Shown piece by piece: positions 56,164-64,000 of a stretch of 64,000 nucleotides of DNA (position 1 is the first letter of the stretch; each line of letters starts with the position of its first letter). A program made the position numbers and the translations under genes. The notes under the pieces are model-generated. The model ran no database searches. It was not told where the DNA came from and saw only the letters and a program-made list of their open reading frames with translations. The stretch is from Maioricimonas rarisocia. GTDB taxonomy: Bacteria > Planctomycetota > Planctomycetia > Planctomycetales > Planctomycetaceae. The stretch is taken from positions 1,912,001 through 1,976,000 of the forward strand of contig NZ_CP036275.1 of assembly GCF_007747795.1 (NCBI RefSeq), written 5' to 3'.

Positions 56164-57555
56164 TCAGGATGCTTCCGGAGTTTCGTCGCCTGCCTCGATA
56201 CGGCGACTGGCCTGGTAGAGGCCCAACCCGAGAATGACGACGAGGATGGTGATCACCGTCACCAGAATCCGTCGATCGTTCAGCAATTCGCTCCAGCGAA
56301 ACGGTTGCGGGGCCACTGTCCGCGTCGTCTCTGGACCAGGTGTGGCCAGAGTCGGCTCGTATCCTTCCCGCAACATGGTCCGCAGTGCGGCGACGTCGTA
56401 TTCGGGGGCGGGGGCTCCGTCGCCGTCATAGACGAGGCGGTATGACTCTCCCGGCTGGGCGAGGAAGACGACTTCGTAAACGTTGCCGGCCGCCTCGATG
56501 TCGTTGATGTCGAGAGGCGGGCTGTCGCGGTTCTCGATCGTGATGCGATACCGCTCTGCCCGTGTTTCGGGAAATGTGATCTCTCGCTCCTCCTGCTGGA
56601 GCGATTTGAAGTCGATGCGGGAGATGGTGGCGCTCGCGATCTCCCGCCACTTTGCAGCCTCCCCTGCCCTGTCAGCTTCTGTGCTGTCTGCGACCTGAAC
56701 CACGGCGCGACGACTGTAGTTGCGTGAGTCGGTGGCAATCGTGAACGACGTGAGCGGCTCGCGGCGGGTGCGGATGTCGATGACGGTCTGCTGATCTTCG
56801 TTCTGCGTCTGCTTGAACCCGGCGATGGGATAGTCGCGCTTCTCCAGGCCCTCAATGCGGGACGTGGGGACGTCGTGACGGAATCGGACCCGATCAATCC
56901 GGAAGGGGCGCCGATCGACCGTGATTTGCTCGGTCCGCTCACTCTCTTCGTTGCCGCGCAGCCTGCGCGTCAGTTCCAGCAGGTCGGACTGCTGTTCGGC
57001 CGTCACGTCGTCGACGATGATGCGGAAGTGACGGTGAGCGGTCTCGGGCAGTTCGATGCACGTGTTGCGGACGTCCATGTATCGCGTGTAGTCGAACAGC
57101 ACTGCCGGCTGGCCCAGCGGTTGCCAGTTCGTGCCGTCCGGTGACGATTCGACCCGAACGCGCTGTTCAAAGTTCTTGAGCGGTGTATCGAGGCAGAGCC
57201 CGTCCGGCTGGGGATCATCTTCTTCGAGCGTGATCGTGATCTCGAGCCCCCCTTCCTCGAGTGGCCGGAGCATCGGATCCGGGGCCGTCCAGTAGCGGTG
57301 ACGTGTGTCCGTTGCGGTATCGGCCGGGCGACGCAGCAGGTACGGGATCTCATTTCCGGCGGCGTTTTGGACGCGGAGGTCGGCGAATCCGTCGGCTGTC
57401 GCGGCGAACACCTCGCGATCGAGCGGGACGGCGACGAGATCCTCCTGCTCCCGTTCGGGAACTTCGATCGGCCGCTCGAGTCGAAACGGAATCTCGTCCG
57501 CCGTGGCGGCAGCCGCGATGAGTAGCGGGCAGATCAGCAGCAGTCTTGTGATCAC
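56164..57555 (-). CDS. DUF3999 family membrane protein
   Basis: 463 residues from a GTG at 57555 (codon order ends the upstream DUF2339 stop, GTGA, so the two are coupled); the frame stays open to 58215, but only antisense to that gene. A signal helix ([19 protein letters not shown]) is followed by a large beta-rich extracytoplasmic domain with [20 protein letters not shown], and a single C-terminal transmembrane helix (about 430-448, [20 protein letters not shown]). DUF3999 is a known neighbour of DUF2339, consistent with one complex of unknown function. Confidence 0.85.
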   Translation of the reverse strand: MITRLLLICPLLIAAAATADEIPFRLERPIEVPEREQEDLVAVPLDREVFAATADGFADLRVQNAAGNEIPYLLRRPADTATDTRHRYWTAPDPMLRPLEEGGLEITITLEEDDPQPDGLCLDTPLKNFEQRVRVESSPDGTNWQPLGQPAVLFDYTRYMDVRNTCIELPETAHRHFRIIVDDVTAEQQSDLLELTRRLRGNEESERTEQITVDRRPFRIDRVRFRHDVPTSRIEGLEKRDYPIAGFKQTQNEDQQTVIDIRTRREPLTSFTIATDSRNYSRRAVVQVADSTEADRAGEAAKWREIASATISRIDFKSLQQEEREITFPETRAERYRITIENRDSPPLDINDIEAAGNVYEVVFLAQPGESYRLVYDGDGAPAPEYDVAALRTMLREGYEPTLATPGPETTRTVAPQPFRWSELLNDRRILVTVITILVVILGLGLYQASRRIEAGDETPEAS

Positions 57556-60095
57556 GTGATCGACTCCTCGGGAACGGCCGGAGCGTCGTCTTCCGGCGTC
57601 TCTTCGGCGAACGTTTCCCGGAACTTGAGATACAGGAACGAGCCACACAGCACGAGGATTCCCAGCACGATAAACGCCACGATCCGATAGAACTGGTCGA
57701 GCTGCTGCAGGTCGACGAAGAAGACCTTCCAGGTGACGATGCCGAACATCGTCAGGCCCACGTAGCGGAGCGGCCGCACGTTGCCGCTGATGCCCCGCAG
57801 GATGAGTCCGAGTGCGAAGATCGACCACAGAATGGAGATCCCGCCGGAGCGGAGGCCGGGTACGAACGCAGTCAGGTAGGTGTTCAGCTCCAGGGTGGAC
57901 CAGATGAACAGCACGCCGAGGCTGCAGCATCCGAGCACGATGCCGACGGTCCGGGCGTGACTGCGACCTGCAAGCAGGGCGTAGCCGCCGGCAAAGAACC
58001 CGGCGATGGCACCGAAGTCGATCAGCCGCAGCAGGGCGTCCCGGTACGAATACTCGCCGGCATACGTCATTCGTCCACTGACGTCCCAGACCGGCAGGTC
58101 GAAAACGAGGAGCTTCACGAGCAGAGCGCCGATCAGTGCGGCCAGGAAGGCCAGTAGCGCCCTGCTTTCCCTGAGCAGCACTTCGTACAGGACGACTCCG
58201 CACAGGGCGATCCACAGCAGTGTGAGGACCGGCTGTTTGAGCGGCGAGTAGAAGTAGCCGAACGTCCGATTGAATTCGAGATGCAGGTAGACGAACAGCA
58301 TGCCGACGGCCGCACCGATTGCCAGACGAATCGCCCAGGCATCTCGAACGAAGGGGCCGATGTCGTTGCCTTCGCCGATCACGTCCCCTCGTTGCGCGGC
58401 CTGCCGTTGCAGTAACAGGTATGCCCCTCCCAGCGACGCGACGGGCACGCCGAACATCATGAGACGTTCAATCAGCGTGGTGATGTATGCTTGCATCGTC
58501 AGATCGGCACTCGGCGGTGCCTGGAGAAACTGGGAGCGGAGATCGATGATTCCAAAGCGGAACAGAACGATGCCGTACAGAACATAGGCGACGTGCCGCA
58601 GGAACTCGCTGCCGATCCGACCCGCCATCCAGAGCATCACGAACGCCTGGACAGCCCAACTGACGGTGATCCACTCGCGGGACAGGACGAGCGGCATCGT
58701 GACGGTCAGGAAGAAGGCGGCCAGGCCGGTGAAGCAAATCAGCAGTTCGCGGTCGCGCAGTCGCCTCATCACGAAATACCAGATGTGGGCGATGTAGAAG
58801 GCGGTCAGACCGAGTGTGACACTGGCGATCCATTCGCGTCCGTAGGCCTCGTCGATCAGACGGAACGCGATGGCGTAGAAGACCCCGGCGTTGATCACGA
58901 GTGCCAGCAGGTCGAGCAGGTGTGACTTCGACCGGTTCACGATCTGGTACAGGAAGGTCATCGTCGAGAACAGGACGAAGAAGGCGACCAGAAACGGCAT
59001 GACCTCCTGGAAGTATTCGACGGTGTAATCTCGCAGCGAGGCAACGACCAGAATCCAGTTGGCGGCGAAGCTGAGGTAGTTCACCAGCGGCCAGCTCTTC
59101 CAGTAGCAGATGCCGAGGACGCCGATGCCCAGTGCCAGCATGTAGCCGTACAGGCCGATGAAGTTCACTTCACCGGTTGAGAGCATGATCGGAGTGCCGT
59201 AGCCGCCGACGATGCCCAGGATCGCGACCAGCATTGAATTGAAGCGGACGGCAATGCCGCCGGCGAGGACGGTCACCAGTCCCATCAAGGCGAAGGCGGG
59301 AATCTGATCGATCAGGCCGTAGAAGTTGGCGGCGGCAAAGACACTGAAGTAGAGCGTGACGATTCCGCCCCCCATCAGCCCCTGCCCCATGAGGTGGTAG
59401 CGGCGTCCCAGCAGCTGTGTGCCGCCAATCAGCATGCCGAGGCCGGTGGCCGTGGAGAGGGCGACCCGTGCCAGTGGAGAAATGAGTCCGTGGTCGATCG
59501 AGTACTTCAGGAAGAAGCCGATGCCGACCACGAGGATGACGATGCCGATCCGCAGCAGCCACTGGCTGGCGACGGCGTACTCCATCGAGACCCCCTTGGG
59601 GATGTGCTCTTCGCCGACGATGATCCAGTTCCAGATCCGCTCGAGCGATTCGCGGGCCGCCGTTTCGAACCGGCTGGGAACGCGCGTCGGTGCAGGCGGC
59701 GGTGCGGCAGCAGGCTGGCGGGGAGTTCGTTTGAGGAACTCCTGGACCGATCGGCCGGCTTGTTGCGGTCGTGACGGTTCGGGCTCCTCGCGGCGCGGCT
59801 GAGGCGGACCCATGACCTCGATGATCTCTTCGGCTTCCGGGACGTCTTCAGGTTCCTCGTGGGCCTCTTCGGGACCGGTGGTCGGCTGCGGTCCTGGTGC
59901 AGGTGCTTCGGGTGCGGGACGCCGAACGTCTTCCTGCAGACGTGTGAACTCCTGCCGGAGGCCGCGGACGTCTCTTTTGAGGTCGGCAAACCCGGTTTCC
60001 TGCTGCTGCCGGATGTTGATCAGCGTGCCCAGAATCGCGAGCGGCAGTCCGAAGACCAAGCCGATCGCCAGCAGAACCAGAAAGACTTCACCCAC
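57552..60095 (-). CDS. DUF2339 family polytopic membrane protein
   Basis: 847 residues from a GTG at 60095 with GAGGTGG upstream. A first helix ([20 protein letters not shown]) precedes a coiled, Glu/Pro-rich cytoplasmic segment (about 25-165), then about 24 closely spaced transmembrane helices characteristic of DUF2339 (PF10101). The protein ends with a soluble acidic tail ([18 protein letters not shown]). The stop overlaps the GTG of the DUF3999 gene. Function unknown; the pair is thought to be an envelope membrane complex. Confidence 0.88.
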   Translation of the reverse strand: MGEVFLVLLAIGLVFGLPLAILGTLINIRQQQETGFADLKRDVRGLRQEFTRLQEDVRRPAPEAPAPGPQPTTGPEEAHEEPEDVPEAEEIIEVMGPPQPRREEPEPSRPQQAGRSVQEFLKRTPRQPAAAPPPAPTRVPSRFETAARESLERIWNWIIVGEEHIPKGVSMEYAVASQWLLRIGIVILVVGIGFFLKYSIDHGLISPLARVALSTATGLGMLIGGTQLLGRRYHLMGQGLMGGGIVTLYFSVFAAANFYGLIDQIPAFALMGLVTVLAGGIAVRFNSMLVAILGIVGGYGTPIMLSTGEVNFIGLYGYMLALGIGVLGICYWKSWPLVNYLSFAANWILVVASLRDYTVEYFQEVMPFLVAFFVLFSTMTFLYQIVNRSKSHLLDLLALVINAGVFYAIAFRLIDEAYGREWIASVTLGLTAFYIAHIWYFVMRRLRDRELLICFTGLAAFFLTVTMPLVLSREWITVSWAVQAFVMLWMAGRIGSEFLRHVAYVLYGIVLFRFGIIDLRSQFLQAPPSADLTMQAYITTLIERLMMFGVPVASLGGAYLLLQRQAAQRGDVIGEGNDIGPFVRDAWAIRLAIGAAVGMLFVYLHLEFNRTFGYFYSPLKQPVLTLLWIALCGVVLYEVLLRESRALLAFLAALIGALLVKLLVFDLPVWDVSGRMTYAGEYSYRDALLRLIDFGAIAGFFAGGYALLAGRSHARTVGIVLGCCSLGVLFIWSTLELNTYLTAFVPGLRSGGISILWSIFALGLILRGISGNVRPLRYVGLTMFGIVTWKVFFVDLQQLDQFYRIVAFIVLGILVLCGSFLYLKFRETFAEETPEDDAPAVPEESIT

Positions 60096-60304
60096 GTGCC
60101 ACCTCGCCTGCTGCCCGGAGTGCGGAATCGTTCCATGACCGTCCTCATCGGCAATCCTGCCGGCTTCGAGAGGCGGGGCCCTGTCTCAGGTATAACGCGG
60201 GAACACGGACGTTTCGCGGATTTCCCGGAGAATTGGTGGCGGGAGGGAACGTGGGTGTGCGGATGCGCGACGTAGCGACGGCTATTGCCGGCCGTTGATC
60301 GGGC

Positions 60305-60441
60305 GTACAACGTGGCTTCGCTCGCGATGCTCGCTCCAGCCACGGCCACCCGGTCGGCGACAACATGCTCACCCGCCTGCGGCGTGAGAGCATGGCACCC
60401 AGCCACTGGTCGTGAGATGCTGGGACCAGTCCCAGCCTACC
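60305..60441 (+). repeat. 137-bp direct repeat, copy 1
   Basis: Identical to 60671-60807 except for A/C at 60310. It begins GTACA and includes the 36-bp stem-loop (60365-60400) and TGGGACCAGTCCCAGCC (60421-60437), which has its own hairpin. Confidence 0.9.
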
Positions 60442-60492
60442 CCCCGACGGGCGATGTCACCCGTGGAATTGCAGGGTGCTTTCGCCGGAGGC

Positions 60493-60544
60493 GACGCACC
60501 ATCCCGTTCGTGGTTGTAGGTTCAATCTGAGTCGATGGTGCGTC
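60493..60544. repeat. 11-bp perfect inverted repeat
   Basis: GACGCACCATC (60493-60503) and GATGGTGCGTC (60534-60544) are inverted copies separated by 30 bases. It lies between the two 137-bp repeats, but the arms are not those of the repeats. Confidence 0.5.
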
Positions 60545-60670
60545 ACGGGGTGCTCGGTTCACAGAATCCGTTCCCGTGGAGAGCGTCAGCATGATCTGCC
60601 GTGCCGGCCCCTGATCTTTGCTGGCGAGCCGGCTGCGCGAGCTGCCGGGTGGATCGAACGTCAGCCACTC

Positions 60671-60807
60671 GTACACCGTGGCTTCGCTCGCGATGCTCGC
60701 TCCAGCCACGGCCACCCGGTCGGCGACAACATGCTCACCCGCCTGCGGCGTGAGAGCATGGCACCCAGCCACTGGTCGTGAGATGCTGGGACCAGTCCCA
60801 GCCTACC
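60671..60807 (+). repeat. 137-bp direct repeat, copy 2
   Basis: Same orientation as copy 1, offset exactly 366 bases, and matching it at 136 of 137 positions. Contains the 36-bp stem-loop at 60731-60766. Confidence 0.9.
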
Positions 60808-60851
60808 TCTTGACGGTCGAGCATGGGGCACCGGGGCGTGTGCCAGGTGAG

Positions 60852-61529
60852 CTACCGGCAGAGAAACCAGGACGAGAGCTTGCTGCAGCAGTTCGACGTG
60901 CAGACCTTGGTGTCGATCCAGAGCTGATGACACCAGTTGCTTCCCTTTGGCGGCGGAACCGATTCCACTTCCAGTTCAATCGTCCGACCGTCGTCGTAGA
61001 TGTGATGAATCGTCACCCCCTCGGCGAGGCTGGCCGGGGAGACCTTCGGCGGCCGATGCGCATGGATGAGGCCGGCCGACATGAGTGCGTCGGTCGCGTA
61101 CTCGGCACAGTGGAGGCCATCGGCACGTTTGCCTGAAAGGTGATGACGGATGGCGTACGGGGTGCCGATGCGGCTCTGAAGGTGAGCACGCAGTTGTTCT
61201 TCCTGTTCACGCGTGAGTCGCTTGCGCGGGTGATAGACATGGATGACCGTCGGAGCCTGCGTGGCCAGGTATTCCTTCAGCGGCAATCGACGAACGCCGG
61301 TGCCGTTCATGCTGTCGTAGACGTGCGGCGTCCCCTCTTCGACAACGACGACCGCCACGTGGGTGTAGGGACTGGCGGTGAAGACCTTCACGGCCAGGCA
61401 GTCCCCCTTGCTGAAGATGAGCGAGCCGGTCTGGAGTGTCGGTGCGATCTCCGCGGCTGTCTGCGGCGGAAGCGGTGCGGGGTCGGCTCCGGTTCCGGTC
61501 AGAACCGCGGCGAGCAACAGTGCATGCAT
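60852..61529 (-). CDS. YiiX/YebB-like NlpC/P60-type cysteine hydrolase
   Basis: 225 residues from the ATG at 61529 with AGGGAGA upstream; the frame is open to 61622. A short signal-like start (MHALLLAAVLTGTGAD) precedes a permuted NlpC/P60 fold of the YiiX family: TGSLIFSKGD at 34-43, His57 in SPYTHV, and Cys141 in LHCAEYATDALM, the likely catalytic pair. The C-terminus is Cys-rich (TKVCTSNCCSKLSSWFLCR), which is unusual. Probably acts on peptide or lipid-amide bonds in the envelope. Same strand as the phosphoesterase operon, 213 bp after it. Confidence 0.8.
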   Translation of the reverse strand: MHALLLAAVLTGTGADPAPLPPQTAAEIAPTLQTGSLIFSKGDCLAVKVFTASPYTHVAVVVVEEGTPHVYDSMNGTGVRRLPLKEYLATQAPTVIHVYHPRKRLTREQEEQLRAHLQSRIGTPYAIRHHLSGKRADGLHCAEYATDALMSAGLIHAHRPPKVSPASLAEGVTIHHIYDDGRTIELEVESVPPPKGSNWCHQLWIDTKVCTSNCCSKLSSWFLCR

Positions 61530-61742
61530 CGAGTTTCTCCCTGCGATGTCTTCGAAGGCAGGCCCGGGAGGCTTCTGGCGAGGCGGCAGGTTTTCGCCCG
61601 GCCGAAGCGGCCACGTTGCCAACGTAAGCCGAAACCGGGCGGATCATCCGCCAGCACGATTTTCGGGGGATCGGAGGCAGAAGGCAACCCGTTGACATCC
61701 AGCGGTGCGAGTTGAGGTCGCGCAGCCGCAGAAGGGGATATC

Positions 61743-62546
61743 TCAAAAGCGGCCGCGACGACGTTCCTTCGCGGGCAGCACTTCGAGGCAGGTTGTCCAC
61801 CAGCCGGTGCAGATGGTCTCGATGAATTCTTCGGGAAGCGATTCGCTCCGCATTTCGGCAGCGAGCCTTGCGTAATCGTACTCGACCGGGATGAACTCGA
61901 TCTCGAGCCGGGGATCGTCGCTGTTCGCAGAGACATCGTGACCGGTGCGGGCCAGCGTGTACCAGACGCAGGTCTGACCGTCATTCGCGGGCCGGCCGAG
62001 GACACCGACGTTGACGAATCGGCGATTGTGACTGAGGCGTCGCTGCCAGTGGATGCCCGAGTGCGTCCCGAAGATGACGTCCGCCGTGTACTCGTCAGCC
62101 AGGCTTTCGAGAAAGTGCGTGCTGGTCGTCGACTCCCACAGGAATTCGTTCGTTCGCCGTGGGCTGCCGTGACACAGCAGCATCCTCAGGTCGTCGGCTT
62201 CGAGTCGGTACTCCGTCGGCAGGTCCCGCAGCCATGTGCGGTTGGCCGGGCTGGTGTTCTCGCAGGTGTATTCGTAGCTGATCTGTGCGAAGTAGTTGTC
62301 CCGGGGATCGGTGTAGCCGCACTGGCAGTCGCTCAGGTCGTTGCCGATCGAATCGTCGTAGTTCCCCTGAATGCAGACGACATCATGCTCGTGCAGCAAT
62401 GGAAAGACGCGGTCCGGGTGTGGGCCGAAGGCTCCCATGTCGCCCAGGCAGTAGAGCTGCTCGGCACCGCGACGTCTGGCATCGTCGATCGCGGCTTCGA
62501 GGGCCAGCCAGTTGTTGTAGATGCCGCCGAAGAGGGCCAGTTGCAT
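61743..62546 (-). CDS. Metallophosphoesterase-family protein with an altered first motif
   Basis: 267 residues in the calcineurin-like (MPE) fold. Retained motifs: GD at 35-36 (LYCLGDMGAFGPHP), GN at 61-62 with Asp64 (IQGNYDDSIG), His126 (LLCHGSPRR), and His162/His166 (FGTHSGIHW). The usual first motif (D-x-H-G-N, near residue 7-12) reads GGIYNN, so the first metal's Asp and His are absent, suggesting one-metal, altered or non-hydrolytic activity. Extra Cys at 74, 76 and 95. Starts 12 bp after the radical SAM stop, so they form one operon. The substrate is unknown. Confidence 0.8.
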   Translation of the reverse strand: MQLALFGGIYNNWLALEAAIDDARRRGAEQLYCLGDMGAFGPHPDRVFPLLHEHDVVCIQGNYDDSIGNDLSDCQCGYTDPRDNYFAQISYEYTCENTSPANRTWLRDLPTEYRLEADDLRMLLCHGSPRRTNEFLWESTTSTHFLESLADEYTADVIFGTHSGIHWQRRLSHNRRFVNVGVLGRPANDGQTCVWYTLARTGHDVSANSDDPRLEIEFIPVEYDYARLAAEMRSESLPEEFIETICTGWWTTCLEVLPAKERRRGRF

Positions 62547-62558
62547 GATGAGTGACCG

Positions 62559-63542
62559 CTACTCTCGTTTGCTGGAAGACGGATTCGTGCAGATGGCCCC
62601 GTACAGGTAGCAGGTGAAGCATGCTCCGTGGCGAAGCGGGTACGGCCCGGTCGATTCTTCGAGAGTCTCGCCCATGCGGGCATCCGGCTCTTCGAGCAGA
62701 ATCGGGCAGACGTAGATGCCATTGCTGGTGACCACCCGGCTGTGGCTGCAGATGAGCTGACTTTCATCGTAGTCGGCCATCATCTGCTGCGTGACCCGTT
62801 CGGTTTCGCTGTAGCCGCAGGTGCGCTGCTGCTCGGCACCGATCTTCAGCCGAGGGAGGACCTTCAGCCGGGGCCGGTCGCAACCGTGGTCGGCAAGGAC
62901 CTTGCGGAACTTCTCGAGCACTTCGGCGTCATGCTCGTCCGGCCAGGTACGGGTCATCGTGATGATCGGCAGGAAGCCGAAGCTGCTGAGCAGTTCGACG
63001 CCCTTCATGGCTCGCTCAAACGTGCGCGGTCCGCGGATGGGATCGTTCGTTTCCGGCGTCGGTCCGTCGATCGAGACGCGGAACTCGAGGCTGTAGAGCG
63101 AACGGTCCTCGGCAGCGCGGAGACGCTCGAGCCACTCCGGTTTGAGAACCGTGCCGTTGGTGAGGACGGTGGCCGGGCCGTACTCGAGTGTTTTCTCGAG
63201 AATTGGCATGATGTCGCGGTTGAGAAACGGCTCGCCGCCCGTGAAGTAGTATTCCTTCACACCGTGCCGGACAGACTCTTCGAGTGAGCGTTCGACCTCG
63301 GCGAGCGTGAGATACCCAAAGGAGTCGTTGCGGGGACTGCAGCTGATGAAGCAGTGCGTGCATTCAAGATTGCAGAGCGTCCCGGAGACCTGAAACCAGA
63401 GCTCGTCGAGGTGAGCGAGAGCCACCCGCGGGACCGGACCGCCGGCGTTCTCTGCACGCTGCTGAACGAGGAGCGGTCCGGCGTCGAGGTCGGAGGTGCC
63501 GTGCATCGCCTGCATGCGATCCGAATCAGCTCGCATATCCAT
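62559..63542 (-). CDS. Radical SAM enzyme with SPASM/twitch-like C-terminus
   Basis: 327 residues (an in-frame ATG two codons later is also possible). Radical SAM core with the [4Fe-4S] cysteines C57, C61, C64 (CNLECTHC) and GGEP at 102-105, a typical TIM-barrel order (FRVSIDG near 154-160). The C-terminus has further cysteines C242, C265, C279, C308, C311 and C318 (CFTCYLYGAIC), fitting a SPASM/twitch auxiliary cluster. It uses SAM to start radical chemistry on an unknown substrate, perhaps a peptide or small metabolite. Lies between a flavoprotein (30 bp) and a phosphoesterase (12 bp), all on one strand. Confidence 0.87.
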   Translation of the reverse strand: MDMRADSDRMQAMHGTSDLDAGPLLVQQRAENAGGPVPRVALAHLDELWFQVSGTLCNLECTHCFISCSPRNDSFGYLTLAEVERSLEESVRHGVKEYYFTGGEPFLNRDIMPILEKTLEYGPATVLTNGTVLKPEWLERLRAAEDRSLYSLEFRVSIDGPTPETNDPIRGPRTFERAMKGVELLSSFGFLPIITMTRTWPDEHDAEVLEKFRKVLADHGCDRPRLKVLPRLKIGAEQQRTCGYSETERVTQQMMADYDESQLICSHSRVVTSNGIYVCPILLEEPDARMGETLEESTGPYPLRHGACFTCYLYGAICTNPSSSKRE

Positions 63543-63572
63543 CTTTCGCGTCGGGAACCTTGAGGAGTTGCT

Positions 63573-64000
63573 TCAGTCCGTTGCCGCGCGCGACGGCAAC
63601 AGGGACAGGACGTCGTGAATCTGCTGCAGGCCCGTTCGCATCAGAAAGCGGGAGTTCCGCCCGTAGCTCTTCGATCCGAGGATGTAGAAGCCCGGCTCGG
63701 GATTGCGCAACAGATCCGCATCGGGAGTTGGTTGTGCGAGGCAGTCGGCAGAGGTCTCTCCGAGCAGCTTCGCGGCCAGCCGCATCGGTCCCTGGGACGC
63801 ATAGCATTCGTGGACCTGCAGCTCTTCGTAGACCGTGCGATCGGGACGGTAACCGACGTTGGCGATGATCCGGTCAACGTCCAGCCTCTTCCCGGAGCCG
63901 TCTGCCAGCGATCGAACCGTCACAGTGAATCCGTCTTCCATGTCGTCTTGCGCCAGGGAGACCACGCTGTAGCCAGCCAGCCGTTCGACAGGGGCATCCG
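63573..64000 (-). CDS. FAD/NAD(P)-binding oxidoreductase (N-terminus beyond window)
   Basis: The C-terminal 142 residues of a flavoprotein; the gene runs off the right edge. Visible features: a nucleotide-binding beta strand (LDVDRIIANVGYRPDRTVYE, the common GxxP turn of Pyr_redox folds), and the end of the second FAD-binding segment GFYILGSKSYGRNSRFLM followed by a helical tail. First gene of a likely three-gene operon with the radical SAM and phosphoesterase genes. Type of oxidoreductase is not determinable from this part. Confidence 0.7.
   Translation of the reverse strand, partial: DAPVERLAGYSVVSLAQDDMEDGFTVTVRSLADGSGKRLDVDRIIANVGYRPDRTVYEELQVHECYASQGPMRLAAKLLGETSADCLAQPTPDADLLRNPEPGFYILGSKSYGRNSRFLMRTGLQQIHDVLSLLPSRAATD

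Larger units (their letters stand above)
60096..60851. other. Intergenic region with a duplicated 137-bp repeat
   Basis: 756 bases with no gene. Contains two nearly identical 137-bp copies in direct orientation (60305-60441 and 60671-60807), an 11-bp inverted repeat between them (60493-60544), and short hairpins. The upstream end carries the DUF2339 promoter (60096-60300). Confidence 0.5.

Noticed and set aside
57556-58215. N-terminal extension of the DUF3999 frame
   Set aside because: The 220 codons before the GTG at 57555 lie within the DUF2339 gene in another frame and look like a shadow; the signal helix begins at the GTG.

Overview
The window is a GC-rich stretch of a planctomycete chromosome (Planctomycetota, Planctomycetales). 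The assignment rests on families concentrated in that group: DUF1501/DUF1552/DUF1592 and PSCyt1-DUF1549-DUF1553 secreted proteins, a DUF1559 pilin-like protein with its small lipoprotein, several sulfatases, an ECF sigma factor paired with a WD40 Ser/Thr kinase, and PEP-CTERM proteins.

Layout. 1-6442 is a phosphate block on the minus strand: phoR, pstS, pstC, pstA, pstB, phoU (phoU runs off the left edge). A likely Pho box precedes pstS and a terminator-like hairpin separates pstS from pstC. coaD and a tRNA-Leu(CAA) follow. 8105-13368 is a plus-strand DUF1552/DUF1592/DUF1501 set. 13419-21489 (minus) holds a secreted protein, then an ECF sigma / WD40 kinase / TPR operon. 21703-30723 carries a giant cytochrome c/LamG protein and a DUF1549-DUF1553 plus DUF1501 pair preceded by a GntR regulator with its own probable operators. 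31886-35693 has an AI-2E-type permease and six small envelope or stress proteins, four of them chained by ATGA overlaps.

35995-49060 is a polysaccharide and sulfate-ester area: three sulfatases, a sodium:solute symporter with a 44-residue membrane protein beside it, a porin, a GH62 arabinofuranosidase, the DUF1559 protein with its lipoprotein, and a NYN-LOTUS protein. 49239-60095 has a giant membrane-anchored TPR protein, two divergent PEP-CTERM proteins and a DUF2339/DUF3999 pair. The right edge (60852-64000) has a YiiX-like hydrolase and an operon of a flavoprotein, a radical SAM enzyme and an atypical metallophosphoesterase.

Most notable: PstS appears circularly permuted, with the segment that normally ends the protein placed directly after the signal peptide. 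Next are the flavoprotein / radical SAM / phosphoesterase operon of unknown product, in which the phosphoesterase lacks the usual first metal motif; a sulfatase with CTVSR in place of CxPxR; and several families of short palindromic intergenic repeats, one of which supplies the last codons and stop of the symporter gene. No CRISPR array, rRNA, insertion sequence or prophage was seen.
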